Assembly (NCBI RefSeq): GCF_900102315.1
Contig: NZ_FNBL01000002.1
Span: 407,194 to 471,193 of the forward strand
Reading direction: 5' to 3'
Source: Celeribacter baekdonensis
GTDB taxonomy: Bacteria > Pseudomonadota > Alphaproteobacteria > Rhodobacterales > Rhodobacteraceae
DNA length: 64,000 nucleotides
Shown piece by piece: positions 31,686 through 40,355 of this stretch. The notes beneath the pieces are model-generated. The model had not been told where the DNA came from. It worked only from the letters and a program-made list of their open reading frames with translations, and did not search any database. The position numbers and the translations under genes are program-made. The stretch's first letter is position 1. The number at the start of each line of letters is the position of its first letter.

Positions 31686-32489
31686 TCAATCCGGGATGGT
31701 CCGCGCGTAGCCCTCAGAGGACAGTTCACGGAACTCTTTGAGCATCTTGATAAACCCCGCCACTTGATGGGCGCAGGTGGCGATGCCTTTCTCGGCTGTG
31801 GCCAAATGCGCTTCGCCGACTGTGCCTTTGGGGTTCAAATCTTTCGACACCCATGCGAGGTTCACCGGACCAATCGGAGAGATCGGCGCGGTTTCTGCCG
31901 TTGAGCGGAAATCTTCGGCTTTGGACATATCCACCAGATGCGGTTTGAAATGCAGCATCAGCGAGGTCTCAAGATCGCCGCCGTGGATGCCGTAAGTGCT
32001 TTCCTGTGCCGAATACAGGCCCTCGGGCTTGCCGAAATTGCCCCATTGGCATTTCACCACCATCATTCCGGCCTGTACGCGCAACTCGCGGCCCAAGATC
32101 GAGATCAGGTCCAAATTGCCGCCGTGGGAATTGACGATCACCATTTTTTTCAGGCCGGCACGCGCCACCGAAAGCCCGATCTCGGTCCAGGCGTCGAGCG
32201 CGGTTTTGGCGGTGTAGGTCAGTGTGCCCTTGGCGTGGATGTGTTCGTTCGATTTGCCGACGGCTTGCACCGGCAGGATCAGGATGTTGATGTCCTCGGG
32301 GCAGGTGGCGCGCAGGTGAGTGAGCATGCCTTCGTTGATGTACTGATCGACGCCGACGGGCAGGTGCGGCCCGTGTTGTTCAATGGCGGCGGTGGGCAGG
32401 ATGACGATGGTGTTTTCCGGGTCCATATCGGCGAATTCCGTGGTGCGGAACTCGGCCCAGTCATACCTTTTTTCGGCAAAACGTCTCAT
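31686..32489 (-). CDS. Creatininase-family amidohydrolase
   Basis: Protein of 267 residues of the creatinine amidohydrolase superfamily, which hydrolyses cyclic or formyl amide bonds using two metals. The metal-binding set is visible: EQHGPHLPVGVD (Glu 37, His 39, Asp 48), NSHGGN (His 122) and HGGDLETS (Glu near 174). Characterised relatives include creatininase, a pterin-pathway formamide hydrolase and MftE. It overlaps the upstream oxygenase gene by 4 bases. In this operon it may open a ring lactam or remove a formyl group from an intermediate. True creatinine use is doubtful, as creatinase and sarcosine genes are absent. Confidence 0.9.
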   Translation of the reverse strand: MRRFAEKRYDWAEFRTTEFADMDPENTIVILPTAAIEQHGPHLPVGVDQYINEGMLTHLRATCPEDINILILPVQAVGKSNEHIHAKGTLTYTAKTALDAWTEIGLSVARAGLKKMVIVNSHGGNLDLISILGRELRVQAGMMVVKCQWGNFGKPEGLYSAQESTYGIHGGDLETSLMLHFKPHLVDMSKAEDFRSTAETAPISPIGPVNLAWVSKDLNPKGTVGEAHLATAEKGIATCAHQVAGFIKMLKEFRELSSEGYARTIPD

Positions 32490-33412
32490 GTGATGTCCTT
32501 TGGAGTATAGGTCGCGTCCAACCGCGAGCGCAGATAATCGGCCCCCGTTATGGCGGCGTATTTGGCCTCTCCCGTGCCGGGCAGGGCGGTGATCACGCTG
32601 TCCGGGTTCGGGTCGAGGAAAAAGGCGATGGAGCGGCGGGCGGTTTTGGGTGGCAAGACCCGATGCGGGGTCGAGACATAGATGTCATTGCTCCACCGCA
32701 TCAAACAGTCACCGATATTGACCACATAGGCACCGGGCACATGCGGTGCGTCGATCCAATCCAGACCGCGCGGTTTGACCTGAAGTCCCCCCACGCCATC
32801 CGTCATCAACAGGGTGACAGAGCCGTAATCGGTATGTGCGCCCGCGCCGATGCCCGTCCCGTCCGTTGCGGCCGGATAGGAGAGCACGCGCAGGGTCGCC
32901 AAGGGGGCGGTGAAATGCGGGGCGAAATAGTCCTGTGGCAGGTTCAGATCCAGTTCAAACGCCCGGTGCAACGCGCGCGACAGGGCCCAGATGTGATCGT
33001 AATAGGCCAGCATGGTGTCGCGAAACCCCTCAACCTCGGGCCAGATGTTGACGCCCCGGAAAGGCTCGCCATTGAGAACGCGCGGATCGTCGGCGGCCAG
33101 ATCAAGCCCGACATTAAAGGCCTCTTTGCGGTCCATTTGGCCGGAGGTTTCGTCCAGCGCCTCAGAGCCTTCACAGGCCCAGCCGCGATTGTGCGGGTTG
33201 TTGCGAATGTCGACTTTTGATTTTTCGGCCATGGGACGCGCGAAAAACATGTCGCCCTTGGCAAAGACATCCTTGATCAAGTCGTCGGGAATGCCGTGGC
33301 CGGTGATCAAAAAGAACCCGGTTTCGCGACACGCCCGGCCCAGATCGCGCACGAAACCGTCGACATCCTCACCTGTGGTAAAACGTTGCCAATCCAGAAC
33401 AGGAATTTCCAT
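32486..33412 (-). CDS. Isopenicillin N synthase-like iron(II)/2-oxoglutarate oxygenase
   Basis: Oxygenase of 308 residues with the N-terminal DIOX_N-type region (DLGRACRETGFFLITGHGIP) and a jelly-roll core. The iron triad is intact: HTD (His 193, Asp 195) and His 250 in STPHRV. An RxS motif (RRS, 259-261) should hold 2-oxoglutarate. Relatives hydroxylate small molecules, including methyl groups of pyrimidines (thymine 7-hydroxylase). It overlaps the creatininase gene by 4 bases, so the two are coupled. In the operon it would oxidise the imported compound or an intermediate. The substrate is not known. Confidence 0.9.
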   Translation of the reverse strand: MEIPVLDWQRFTTGEDVDGFVRDLGRACRETGFFLITGHGIPDDLIKDVFAKGDMFFARPMAEKSKVDIRNNPHNRGWACEGSEALDETSGQMDRKEAFNVGLDLAADDPRVLNGEPFRGVNIWPEVEGFRDTMLAYYDHIWALSRALHRAFELDLNLPQDYFAPHFTAPLATLRVLSYPAATDGTGIGAGAHTDYGSVTLLMTDGVGGLQVKPRGLDWIDAPHVPGAYVVNIGDCLMRWSNDIYVSTPHRVLPPKTARRSIAFFLDPNPDSVITALPGTGEAKYAAITGADYLRSRLDATYTPKDIT

Positions 33413-33415
33413 TTG

Positions 33416-34033
33416 TTATCCTTCCTTTGGGGTTGGGGTGGCGATCAGTTTATCAAGCCGCTTTTGCACCCGGCTCAGGTGTTTGGCGCGGCTTTCGGGC
33501 GTCGAGCTGTCCATCAGGAAATGCGCGGCAAAGGCGGTTTTACAGCGTTTCGCCAAGATGATCCGCAGCCCGCGCATCAACGTGCGCTTGCCCGGCGCGC
33601 CAACCAGAAAGGTCAGCCAACGGGATGCACCGCAGGTCGTAAACACGCCCAGTTTGGTGATATGGGTGAGGCCGGGTTTGATGTCCTCGCCGGGGGCTTT
33701 CGGCATGATAAAGGCCACATCAGGCACCAAAGCGCGGTCCAACCAGCCCTTGAGCATCGCGGGCAAGCCGTACCACCACGTCGGGTAGACAAAGATCAAC
33801 GTGTCGCACCACTCAAGATCGGCGCAATCGCGGTCGACCCGTTTGCGGTTCTCCGGGACGGTCTCGTAGAGTTCGTGATCCTGCGCCGACATGACCGGAT
33901 CAAAGCCTTCGGCATAGAGATCGCGCAGCCGCAGCTCGGCCCCGGCGGCTGTGAGCCGTGCGAGGACCAAATCGCGAATGCTGCGGTTGAATGAGGTCTC
34001 GCGCGGGTGGCAATAGACAACAAGCGCGCGCAT
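33416..34033 (-). CDS. NAD(P)H-dependent flavodoxin-fold oxidoreductase, copy A
   Basis: Protein of 205 residues of the NQO/Kef-ancillary (MdaB-like) family: FMN or FAD-bound reductases of quinones and other acceptors. RALVVYCHPRETSFNRSIRD is the nucleotide-phosphate loop region and LIFVYPTWWYGLPAMLKGWLDR the conserved flavodoxin-fold stretch. It starts immediately after copy B (34034-34639) with no intergenic base and is related to it. It could supply reduced flavin or reduce a quinonoid product for the pathway. Confidence 0.88.
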   Translation of the reverse strand: MRALVVYCHPRETSFNRSIRDLVLARLTAAGAELRLRDLYAEGFDPVMSAQDHELYETVPENRKRVDRDCADLEWCDTLIFVYPTWWYGLPAMLKGWLDRALVPDVAFIMPKAPGEDIKPGLTHITKLGVFTTCGASRWLTFLVGAPGKRTLMRGLRIILAKRCKTAFAAHFLMDSSTPESRAKHLSRVQKRLDKLIATPTPKEG

Positions 34034-34639
34034 TTAAAACGCCTCCATTTCTCGGCGCACCCGTTCGAGATGCGCCTTGAGTTTTGGCGCGGTGTTGCGG
34101 TTCATGTCATAGAGGCCGATGTATTTCTTTTTCGGCATGCCGCAAGCGTACCACACCGCGCGGGTCACGGTTTTGCGGGGCGGATCGGCGTTTTGGATCG
34201 CGCGCCAACGGTTGCCGCCATAGGTGGTGCAGGCGTAGAGCTTTTTGATATTGGTCAGGCCGGGGCGGACCTTGCCATCGACCAGTTTGAAACTGATCCC
34301 CGGTAAAAATACCCGATCCAAAAAGCCTTTGAGGATCGCGGGATAGCCGAAATTCCACACCGGAAACACCATGACCAAAGCGTCGGCGGCTTTGACGCGC
34401 GCGACATAGTCTTTGACCGGTTCGATGTTTGCGGGTTCCTCATGGTAGCCCCGGCGCTCGATCTCGGTGAGCACCGGAGAAAAGCCTTCGGCGTTGAGGT
34501 CGCAATCATCGACCTCCCAGCCGGATTTGGTCAGTGTGCCGACGACCACCTCATGCACCGCCGCGTTAAAGCTTTCGGGGCAGGGATGGGCGTAGAGCAC
34601 CAAAACCCGGCCTTTGGAGGCTGTGCGGGTTTGGGTCAT
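34034..34639 (-). CDS. NAD(P)H-dependent flavodoxin-fold oxidoreductase, copy B
   Basis: Protein of 201 residues of the same family as its downstream neighbour: VLVLYAHPCPESFNAAVHEV at the N-terminus and VMVFPVWNFGYPAILKGFLDR in the middle. The two are clearly diverged, so they are an old duplication or a heterodimer pair. It overlaps the FAD oxidase gene upstream by 4 bases. Role in the pathway is inferred from the operon only. Confidence 0.88.
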   Translation of the reverse strand: MTQTRTASKGRVLVLYAHPCPESFNAAVHEVVVGTLTKSGWEVDDCDLNAEGFSPVLTEIERRGYHEEPANIEPVKDYVARVKAADALVMVFPVWNFGYPAILKGFLDRVFLPGISFKLVDGKVRPGLTNIKKLYACTTYGGNRWRAIQNADPPRKTVTRAVWYACGMPKKKYIGLYDMNRNTAPKLKAHLERVRREMEAF

Positions 34640-36051
34640 TCGGCGGCCTCAGGTTTTGGGCGGATGCCTTTGTAGGAATACATGTCCGAATAGTCGAAAT
34701 CGGGCTCATCCCAAGTGATCATTTTGCCGGGGTTCAAAAGGCCTTTGGGGTCGGCTTCGCGTTTGAAATCAAGCTGACGTTGGTCTGCCGATTGCCGTCC
34801 ACCTTCTTCCAATGTGTAGCGATGCGGGTTGAAGATCATACATCCCATCGCCTCGTGATCGGCGACCAGTTGATCCAGGTCCGCCTTGCTCATCGGTTGC
34901 ACGATGGGCAGACCGGCGTATGAAATCCCGCCGCCTTCGCGCATCACTTCGAGGTGCATGTAGAGCTTGCCTTCGAAGGCTTCAGAGGCGGTCATGACCT
35001 TGTCCACATCGCCGCCGTAGCGGACCTGGAGATAGGTCAGGTCTTTCTCAAATTTCAGCGCCCGCAGCGTGGTGTGGTTCCAGCCATATTCATAGATCGG
35101 GCCGGGGTGACGGTCCCAAACCACATCGTCGGAGCGGTAAATCACCTCACCCTCGTCAAACCGGGCCAGAAGCGTCAGGAATCCGTCCATGGAGTGCGGC
35201 GCGACCATCAACCCACAGAGGTGATCGTCCTCGGTGACATGGGCTTTGACGCGCTGGAAATATTTATGCGCAATCGGCGCGCCATAGACAGACGCGAGTT
35301 TGATCAGAATGCCCGGTTCTTTGGTGAGCGCCCCGGCAAATTCGGTCGCTTTGCGGAAGGTGTCAAAGCGCACGAACATCTCGACCCAGTCATAGGCGGG
35401 GGCGAGCGGCATTTCGAGTTCGGTGATGATGCCGTTGGTGCCGTAAGCGTGGCTGACCCGGTGCAATTCTTCGCCAGTGAATTCCAACACGCGCGGCTCG
35501 GCCTCCATGGTCACAACGCGCAAGCGGTTGATGTTGCCGAGATCGCGCAGCGCGCCCCAGTTGGCCGATCCAACCCCGCCAGAGCCACCGGCGACAAAGC
35601 CGCCAAGCGAGGCTTGGGAATAGGTCGAGGGGAACATGCGCAACTCCTGACCGGATTTTTCTTTCAGCTCGGCATCGAGTTCTTTGATGATGATGCCGGG
35701 TTCGGCGACGACATAGCCTTGGCCGATCTCTTTGATCTTATTCATGCCGGTGATGTGCATGACACAGCCGCCCGCCAAGGGCATGGCTTGGCCGTAATTG
35801 CCGGTGCCGCCGCCGCGCATGGTGACGGGAACGTCATGGGCATAACAGACCTTGAGGACGTCGATGACCTCGGCTTCGGATTTCGGATTGACGACGAAAT
35901 CGGCCTCAAGATGGTCCATTTCCGCCTTAAGAACCGGCGAATACCAAAAGAAATCGCGGGATTTGTTGCGGATGGTGACGGGGCTTTCGTCCATTTCAAT
36001 GTGGGACAGCGCGGCCTTGGCGGCGGCGATATTGGGGTTCATGTCAGACAT
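34636..36051 (-). CDS. FAD-binding oxidoreductase of the VAO/PCMH (glycolate oxidase GlcD-like) family
   Basis: Flavoenzyme of 471 residues. The FAD-binding PCMH domain is seen in VTMRGGGTGNYGQAMPLAGG (near residue 75-95), followed by GYVVAEPGIIIKELDAEL and STYSQASLGGFVAGGSGGVG. The C-terminal cap is less like GlcD than usual, so it is not assigned to glycolate or lactate. It overlaps the amidohydrolase gene by 8 bases upstream and the reductase gene by 4 bases downstream. In the operon it may dehydrogenate an alcohol, amine or ring carbon of the imported compound. Confidence 0.9.
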   Translation of the reverse strand: MSDMNPNIAAAKAALSHIEMDESPVTIRNKSRDFFWYSPVLKAEMDHLEADFVVNPKSEAEVIDVLKVCYAHDVPVTMRGGGTGNYGQAMPLAGGCVMHITGMNKIKEIGQGYVVAEPGIIIKELDAELKEKSGQELRMFPSTYSQASLGGFVAGGSGGVGSANWGALRDLGNINRLRVVTMEAEPRVLEFTGEELHRVSHAYGTNGIITELEMPLAPAYDWVEMFVRFDTFRKATEFAGALTKEPGILIKLASVYGAPIAHKYFQRVKAHVTEDDHLCGLMVAPHSMDGFLTLLARFDEGEVIYRSDDVVWDRHPGPIYEYGWNHTTLRALKFEKDLTYLQVRYGGDVDKVMTASEAFEGKLYMHLEVMREGGGISYAGLPIVQPMSKADLDQLVADHEAMGCMIFNPHRYTLEEGGRQSADQRQLDFKREADPKGLLNPGKMITWDEPDFDYSDMYSYKGIRPKPEAAE

Positions 36052-37339
36052 GGGATTTGCTCACAATTTGATCGAGTTCACTGTAGGACGGCAGGCTGCG
36101 GTCAATGGGATCTCCGTCCCGTAAAACCACCCGGTCGGCCTGTGGACGGGCAAACAGCTCGGTCCAGTTTCGTGCGTTGCACAGGACCAGATCGGCAGGG
36201 GCGCCGGTGGTCAAAGAGGGGGCGTCAAAGCCACAGGCGCGGGCCGGATTGGTCAAAAACGCCTCGGTCCAATCGGTGCGGCCATGATCCAAATGGCAAA
36301 TCCGCGTGGCTTCGCGCATGACCTCGATCATGTCGAGATCGCCGTAGCCGTAAAACGGATCGCGGGTGTTATCAGAAGCAAAGGAGACGTTGACCCCCGC
36401 CGCTTTCAACTCATGCGCCATGGTCACGCCGCGCCACCGCGGTGTGCGGCCCGGAGTGCGGTCTTGCAGATACATGTTGCACATCGGCAGGGAGACGACA
36501 TTCAACCCGGCCTTGGCCACCAGCGCGATGATCTCGTTCGCGGTTTCCTCCGGCATCACCGAGATCGAACAACAATGCCCGACGGTGACGGTGTTTTGAA
36601 ACCCAAGCGCCAAAACGGTTTCGGCAATGGTGCGCAGGGTGTCGGAGGTGGGATCGTTGGTCTCATCGACGTGAAAATCGACATCCAGATCATAGAGCAT
36701 GGCGAAGTGAAAGAAATCCAACAGCCGCTCTTTCAGGTCCGGCACCGGATAGGTGACCGCGCCAAGCGTGTGGCCGCCCTCCGAGACGATTTTGGCAATC
36801 GCCGGGAAATCGCCCTCATCGCGGAAAATCCGGTCAATGGCGACCAGACAGGAGGCCTGAAGCTCAATCTTGCCGCGCCATGTGTCCTGCATTTTGGCAA
36901 TCACGCCAAAAGATGAGGCGGCGAGATTGTCCAAACTGTCGATATGGGTGCGGATCGCCTTGGTGCCATGGGCATAGGCGCAGCGCAGGGAAAAATCCAT
37001 TCGCGCGGCGACATCCTCGGCCGTCCAATTGGCGTGATCCGCGCGCACTGTGTTGAGCGCGCCCATGAAAGAGCCGTCCGGGTTTGCGGCCCGAGGCCAA
37101 ATATGCCCCTTGTCCAAATGCGTGTGCATATCGACAAAACAGGGAAAGACCATCGCGCCTTTCATATCAAATCTGGGGATCACAGTTTCGGCTGAAGCTC
37201 CAGCGTCCGTTGATGTGATCTTGCCATCTGCAATGGTCAGGTTGGTTTGGATAAGATCCCCCTCAAGGCCCATGAGGCAGGCCGGGAGGGTGACGTTTTC
37301 AAGTATCTTCGCGCCGCTGGGCAGAACGCAAAAGCTCAT
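36044..37339 (-). CDS. Cytosine deaminase-like amidohydrolase
   Basis: TIM-barrel metal hydrolase of 431 residues of the cytosine deaminase (CodA/AtzC-type) branch. Metal and catalytic residues are in place: MHTHLDKG (His 72, His 74), DFHVDET (His 223, Glu 226), VGHCCS (His 255) and FASDNTRDPF (Asp 323). CodA relatives deaminate cytosine, 5-substituted cytosines, isocytosine or creatinine-like rings, so the likely reaction is hydrolytic removal of an exocyclic amine from a heterocycle. It follows the permease gene with a 9-base gap and precedes the FAD oxidase with an 8-base overlap. Substrate is inferred, not known. Confidence 0.9.
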   Translation of the reverse strand: MSFCVLPSGAKILENVTLPACLMGLEGDLIQTNLTIADGKITSTDAGASAETVIPRFDMKGAMVFPCFVDMHTHLDKGHIWPRAANPDGSFMGALNTVRADHANWTAEDVAARMDFSLRCAYAHGTKAIRTHIDSLDNLAASSFGVIAKMQDTWRGKIELQASCLVAIDRIFRDEGDFPAIAKIVSEGGHTLGAVTYPVPDLKERLLDFFHFAMLYDLDVDFHVDETNDPTSDTLRTIAETVLALGFQNTVTVGHCCSISVMPEETANEIIALVAKAGLNVVSLPMCNMYLQDRTPGRTPRWRGVTMAHELKAAGVNVSFASDNTRDPFYGYGDLDMIEVMREATRICHLDHGRTDWTEAFLTNPARACGFDAPSLTTGAPADLVLCNARNWTELFARPQADRVVLRDGDPIDRSLPSYSELDQIVSKSHV

Positions 37340-37348
37340 TCAGGTTCC

Positions 37349-38203
37349 TTATGACTCCCGTTTGATCGCACTTTCGTGCCATTTATGAAGCAGCGCATGG
37401 CTCAAAAGCGAGGCTGCGGTAAAGATCACGACGCCCGTGGCCGCGATCAAAAGAAGCGCCGCGAACATGCGCGGAATGTTGAGGCGATACCCCGCCTCAA
37501 GGATGCGAAACGCCAGCCCCGATCCGATGCCACCCGTGCCGGCGACATATTCGGCCACCACGGCGCCGATCAAGGACAGACCACCGGCAATGCGCAAGCC
37601 GCCCAAGAAATACGGCAGCGCGGTCGGCAATTGCAGATAGCGCAGCCGTTGCCACCGGGTCGCGCCATAGATTTTATACAGATCGCGCAGGTTGTGGTCG
37701 GTCGAATTGAGGCCCAGCGTGGTGTTGGACAGGATCGGGAAAAACGCCACAATCCACGCACAAAGCAACAGGCCCGCCAGACGGTTTTCGACATAGATGA
37801 AAATCAATGGCGCGATCGAGACCACGGGCGTGACCTGAAGGATCACCGCAAACGGGTAAAACGACATCTCGAAATAGCGCGATTGGGTGAACAGGATTGC
37901 CAGTCCCACGCCACCGATCACCGCCACAGACAGAGCGGCCAAGGTGATTTTCAGTGTCACCACGAGCGCAGAGGACAACATGCCCCAATCGGCGATCAGA
38001 GTTGTGATCACAAGGCCGGGACCGGGCAAAATATAATGCGGGATGTCATTCCAGACCACGACCCGATCCCACATGAAAATCGCAAAAGCGATCACCACAA
38101 CGGGCAGAACCCATTTGGCGATGCGTTCGCGGTTTTTGGCGCGGGCGTGGCGCAGTTCTTCTTCGTCCACCACAAGCGGCGTGGTCATATCGGTCACACT
38201 CAT
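37349..38203 (-). CDS. ABC transporter permease (SsuC/ThiX-like)
   Basis: Inner-membrane permease of 284 residues of the nitrate/sulfonate/thiamin-precursor importer class, with about six hydrophobic segments starting near WVLPVVVIAFAIFMW. The EAA-type loop is around YKIYGATRWQRLRYLQLPTA. The ATG at 38203 lies inside an ATGA overlap with the ATPase gene and is preferred over a longer start within it. Works with the ATPase (38200-39006) and binding protein (39096-40103). Confidence 0.92.
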   Translation of the reverse strand: MSVTDMTTPLVVDEEELRHARAKNRERIAKWVLPVVVIAFAIFMWDRVVVWNDIPHYILPGPGLVITTLIADWGMLSSALVVTLKITLAALSVAVIGGVGLAILFTQSRYFEMSFYPFAVILQVTPVVSIAPLIFIYVENRLAGLLLCAWIVAFFPILSNTTLGLNSTDHNLRDLYKIYGATRWQRLRYLQLPTALPYFLGGLRIAGGLSLIGAVVAEYVAGTGGIGSGLAFRILEAGYRLNIPRMFAALLLIAATGVVIFTAASLLSHALLHKWHESAIKRES

Positions 38204-39006
38204 GCGGAAGCCCTCGCGCCATGTTGGTTCATTGCGCCATGCAGCGCCTCTGAGGCCTTGCGGCACAGATCGGCATAGGCGGCGGAGGTGCGGAAGTCTT
38301 CGGTGCGCGGGTAGGGCGCGTCGACCGTGACCTCTGAGGACACCCGCCCCGGACGCGCCGCCATCACAACGATGCGGTCCGAGAGAAACACCGATTCAAA
38401 CACCGAATGGGTGACAAAAATCACCGTGCATTTCAATTTGTCTCTGAGGTCCAACAGATCGTTGTTCAGTTTGTGCCGGGTGATTTCATCCAAGGCGGCG
38501 AAAGGTTCATCCATCAGGATCAACCGCGGCTCTGTGACCAAGGCGCGGGCGATGGAGACGCGCATTTTCATGCCGCCCGAGAGTTCGCGCGGATAGGAGC
38601 GCTGAAACTTCTCAAGGCCAACCATGTTGAGGGCCCACATGATTTCGTCCTGCACATCCGAAAGCGATTTGCCGCGCAGGCGAAACGGCAGCCAGACGTT
38701 TTGTTCGACCGTGGCCCAGGGCATCAAGGTGGGCTCCTGGAACACCACGCCCAAATCACCAGAATTCTGACCGCCTTCCCAGGAAATCTGGCCAGAGGTC
38801 GGTCGCATCAGCCCGGAAATCAGCCGTAAAGCCGTGGATTTACCACATCCGCTTGGCCCCAAAAGCGAAATGAAATCGCCCTGATTGACTGTGAGGTTCA
38901 TCTCTTTGAGCGCCACGACATTGCCGTTGAACACCTTGTCGATATTCACCATGTCCAAGAGCTTTTCGCGCTGGCCCATGGGCGGGATTGTGTTGGGGGA
39001 GGTCAT
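38200..39006 (-). CDS. ABC transporter ATP-binding subunit (SsuB/ThiZ-like)
   Basis: ATPase of 268 residues. Walker A GPSGCGKST, signature ELSGGMKMRVSIAR and Walker B LILMDEPFAALD are intact, with the switch VTHSVFESVFLSDR. It belongs to the family serving nitrate, aliphatic sulfonates, taurine and thiamin precursors. It overlaps the permease gene by 4 bases and follows the binding protein gene after 89 bases. Confidence 0.94.
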   Translation of the reverse strand: MTSPNTIPPMGQREKLLDMVNIDKVFNGNVVALKEMNLTVNQGDFISLLGPSGCGKSTALRLISGLMRPTSGQISWEGGQNSGDLGVVFQEPTLMPWATVEQNVWLPFRLRGKSLSDVQDEIMWALNMVGLEKFQRSYPRELSGGMKMRVSIARALVTEPRLILMDEPFAALDEITRHKLNNDLLDLRDKLKCTVIFVTHSVFESVFLSDRIVVMAARPGRVSSEVTVDAPYPRTEDFRTSAAYADLCRKASEALHGAMNQHGARASA

Positions 39007-39095
39007 GTTTACCTGCTGGTGTTAGAGATCACGAGGGCGGGACGAACGGATCGCGCCCCCGTGTGGGATGTCCGGGCGTGCTCAGGCCAAAGGCC

Positions 39096-40103
39096 TTATT
39101 TGAGATCCATCCCGACTTTTTTATTGGTGAAGGCCAAGGTGTACGCGGCGGAATAATCAAGCCCCGCCTCGATCACGCCCGCCTCGACCATTTTGTCGTA
39201 GAAGTCTTTGATCTTTTCATCGGTCATCGCCCCGATGCCCAGTTCAAGCGCGTCGCCGCTATCGACGATGCCTTCGGATTTCATTTTCGCGATGGCAAAG
39301 TCGATCTTGTCTTGGGTCATGTCCGGGTTGGCCGCCATGATCATTGCATCCGCGGCCGAGTGATCGCCATAGATGTAATTGTACCAGCCTTTGGCCGAGC
39401 CATCGACGAAACAGGCCACAGCTTCGGGGCTTTCATCAATGGTTTTCTGCATGGCTTCGATGGTGGTGGCATAGGTCGAATAGCCCGCATCCGCGATCAG
39501 GAACACGTCGGGGGTGAACCCGCCTTCTTTTTCAATCACATAGGGTTCGGAGGACAGGTAGCCCTGCATCGCTTTGCCTTCATCGGCAAGGAAGGGTGCG
39601 GGGTTGAACGTATAGGGTTCGCGCTGCTCGGCGGTAAAGCCATAGGCGGCCATCATCCATTGGTAATAAGAGGCAAAGCCGTTGTCACCGATCAACAGCG
39701 TCAGCTTGGTCAGATCGGCAAATGTTTCCGCTTGGCCGGGATGGGCGATGATCACCTGTGGGTGTTTTTGAAACGTCGCGGCCACGGCCACAACCGGGAT
39801 GCCCTCTTTGGCGGCATTGAAGGCCTGCAAAAGATCGCCGCCCATGTGGAACTGAATCTTATTGGCCAGCAACAAGGCGCGGTTGTTCACCTGTGGGCCA
39901 CCAGATTGAATGGTCACATCCAGGCCGCATTCGGCATAGGTGCCATCTGCGACCGCTTGGTAATAGCCACCGTGCTCAGCCTGAGCCAGCCAGTTGGTGC
40001 CAAAGGTGACCGGGGTCAGATCGGCGGCCGTCGCACCCGTGAGGGCGGCGGTGGACGTGGTCGCGGCAAGGGTCAGCCCCGCGAGGACGCGTTTGAGTGT
40101 CAT
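39096..40103 (-). CDS. NMT1/THI5-like ABC substrate-binding protein (ThiY-type)
   Basis: Secreted binding protein of 335 residues with a signal peptide (LAGLTLAATTSTAALTGATA). The mature start LTPVTFGTNWLAQAEHGGYY is the typical NMT1/THI5-like opening; ThiY relatives bind formylaminopyrimidines from thiamin breakdown, others bind riboflavin or nitrogen heterocycles. The ATG at 40103 has GGAG upstream; the longer open frame overlaps the ridA control region and is not used. First gene of the minus-strand operon that runs to the creatininase or VOC gene. I saw no TPP riboswitch in its leader. Confidence 0.9.
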   Translation of the reverse strand: MTLKRVLAGLTLAATTSTAALTGATAADLTPVTFGTNWLAQAEHGGYYQAVADGTYAECGLDVTIQSGGPQVNNRALLLANKIQFHMGGDLLQAFNAAKEGIPVVAVAATFQKHPQVIIAHPGQAETFADLTKLTLLIGDNGFASYYQWMMAAYGFTAEQREPYTFNPAPFLADEGKAMQGYLSSEPYVIEKEGGFTPDVFLIADAGYSTYATTIEAMQKTIDESPEAVACFVDGSAKGWYNYIYGDHSAADAMIMAANPDMTQDKIDFAIAKMKSEGIVDSGDALELGIGAMTDEKIKDFYDKMVEAGVIEAGLDYSAAYTLAFTNKKVGMDLK

Positions 40104-40198
40104 GTAAATTCTCCGTGGGTGAAATTCCGAAGACCATCCTAGCGAGCGGTTCCGGGGGGAAGGGTAGGGCGGGGCGGCGCTTTTGATTGGGCAAACGT

Positions 40199-40286
40199 GA
40201 ATTGCACAATTCTGCGGCGATTTTCTGGCCGGATGGTCAAATATCATGCGATAGACGGGGATTTCGGATGCGCCATTGTACACAAT
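40199..40286. promoter_or_regulatory. Pair of related palindromes between the heterocycle operon and ridA
   Basis: GAATTGCACAATTC (40199-40212; arms GAATTG/CAATTC) and ATTGTACACAAT (40275-40286; arms ATTGT/ACAAT), the latter also followed by TC, share the core ATTG..ACAATTC. Their starts are about 76 bp apart in the divergent promoter region. They look like two operators of one dimeric regulator, for example of the GntR or LacI type, which is not encoded nearby. The rest of the 252-bp gap has no gene. Confidence 0.55.
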
Positions 40287-40355
40287 TCGGGTCTTTTTCG
40301 GTGCAACCTGCCATGCAGAGGGCATGCGACCGAATCTCAAATGGATGTGCCGACG

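Noticed and set aside
31686-32489. Creatinine degradation by the creatininase-family protein
   Set aside because: No creatinase, sarcosine oxidase or N-carbamoylsarcosine genes are nearby; the family covers several other amide hydrolases.
40104-40200. TPP riboswitch in front of the THI5-type binding protein
   Set aside because: The leader on the minus strand lacks the conserved TPP aptamer segments, so thiamin pyrophosphate control is not supported.
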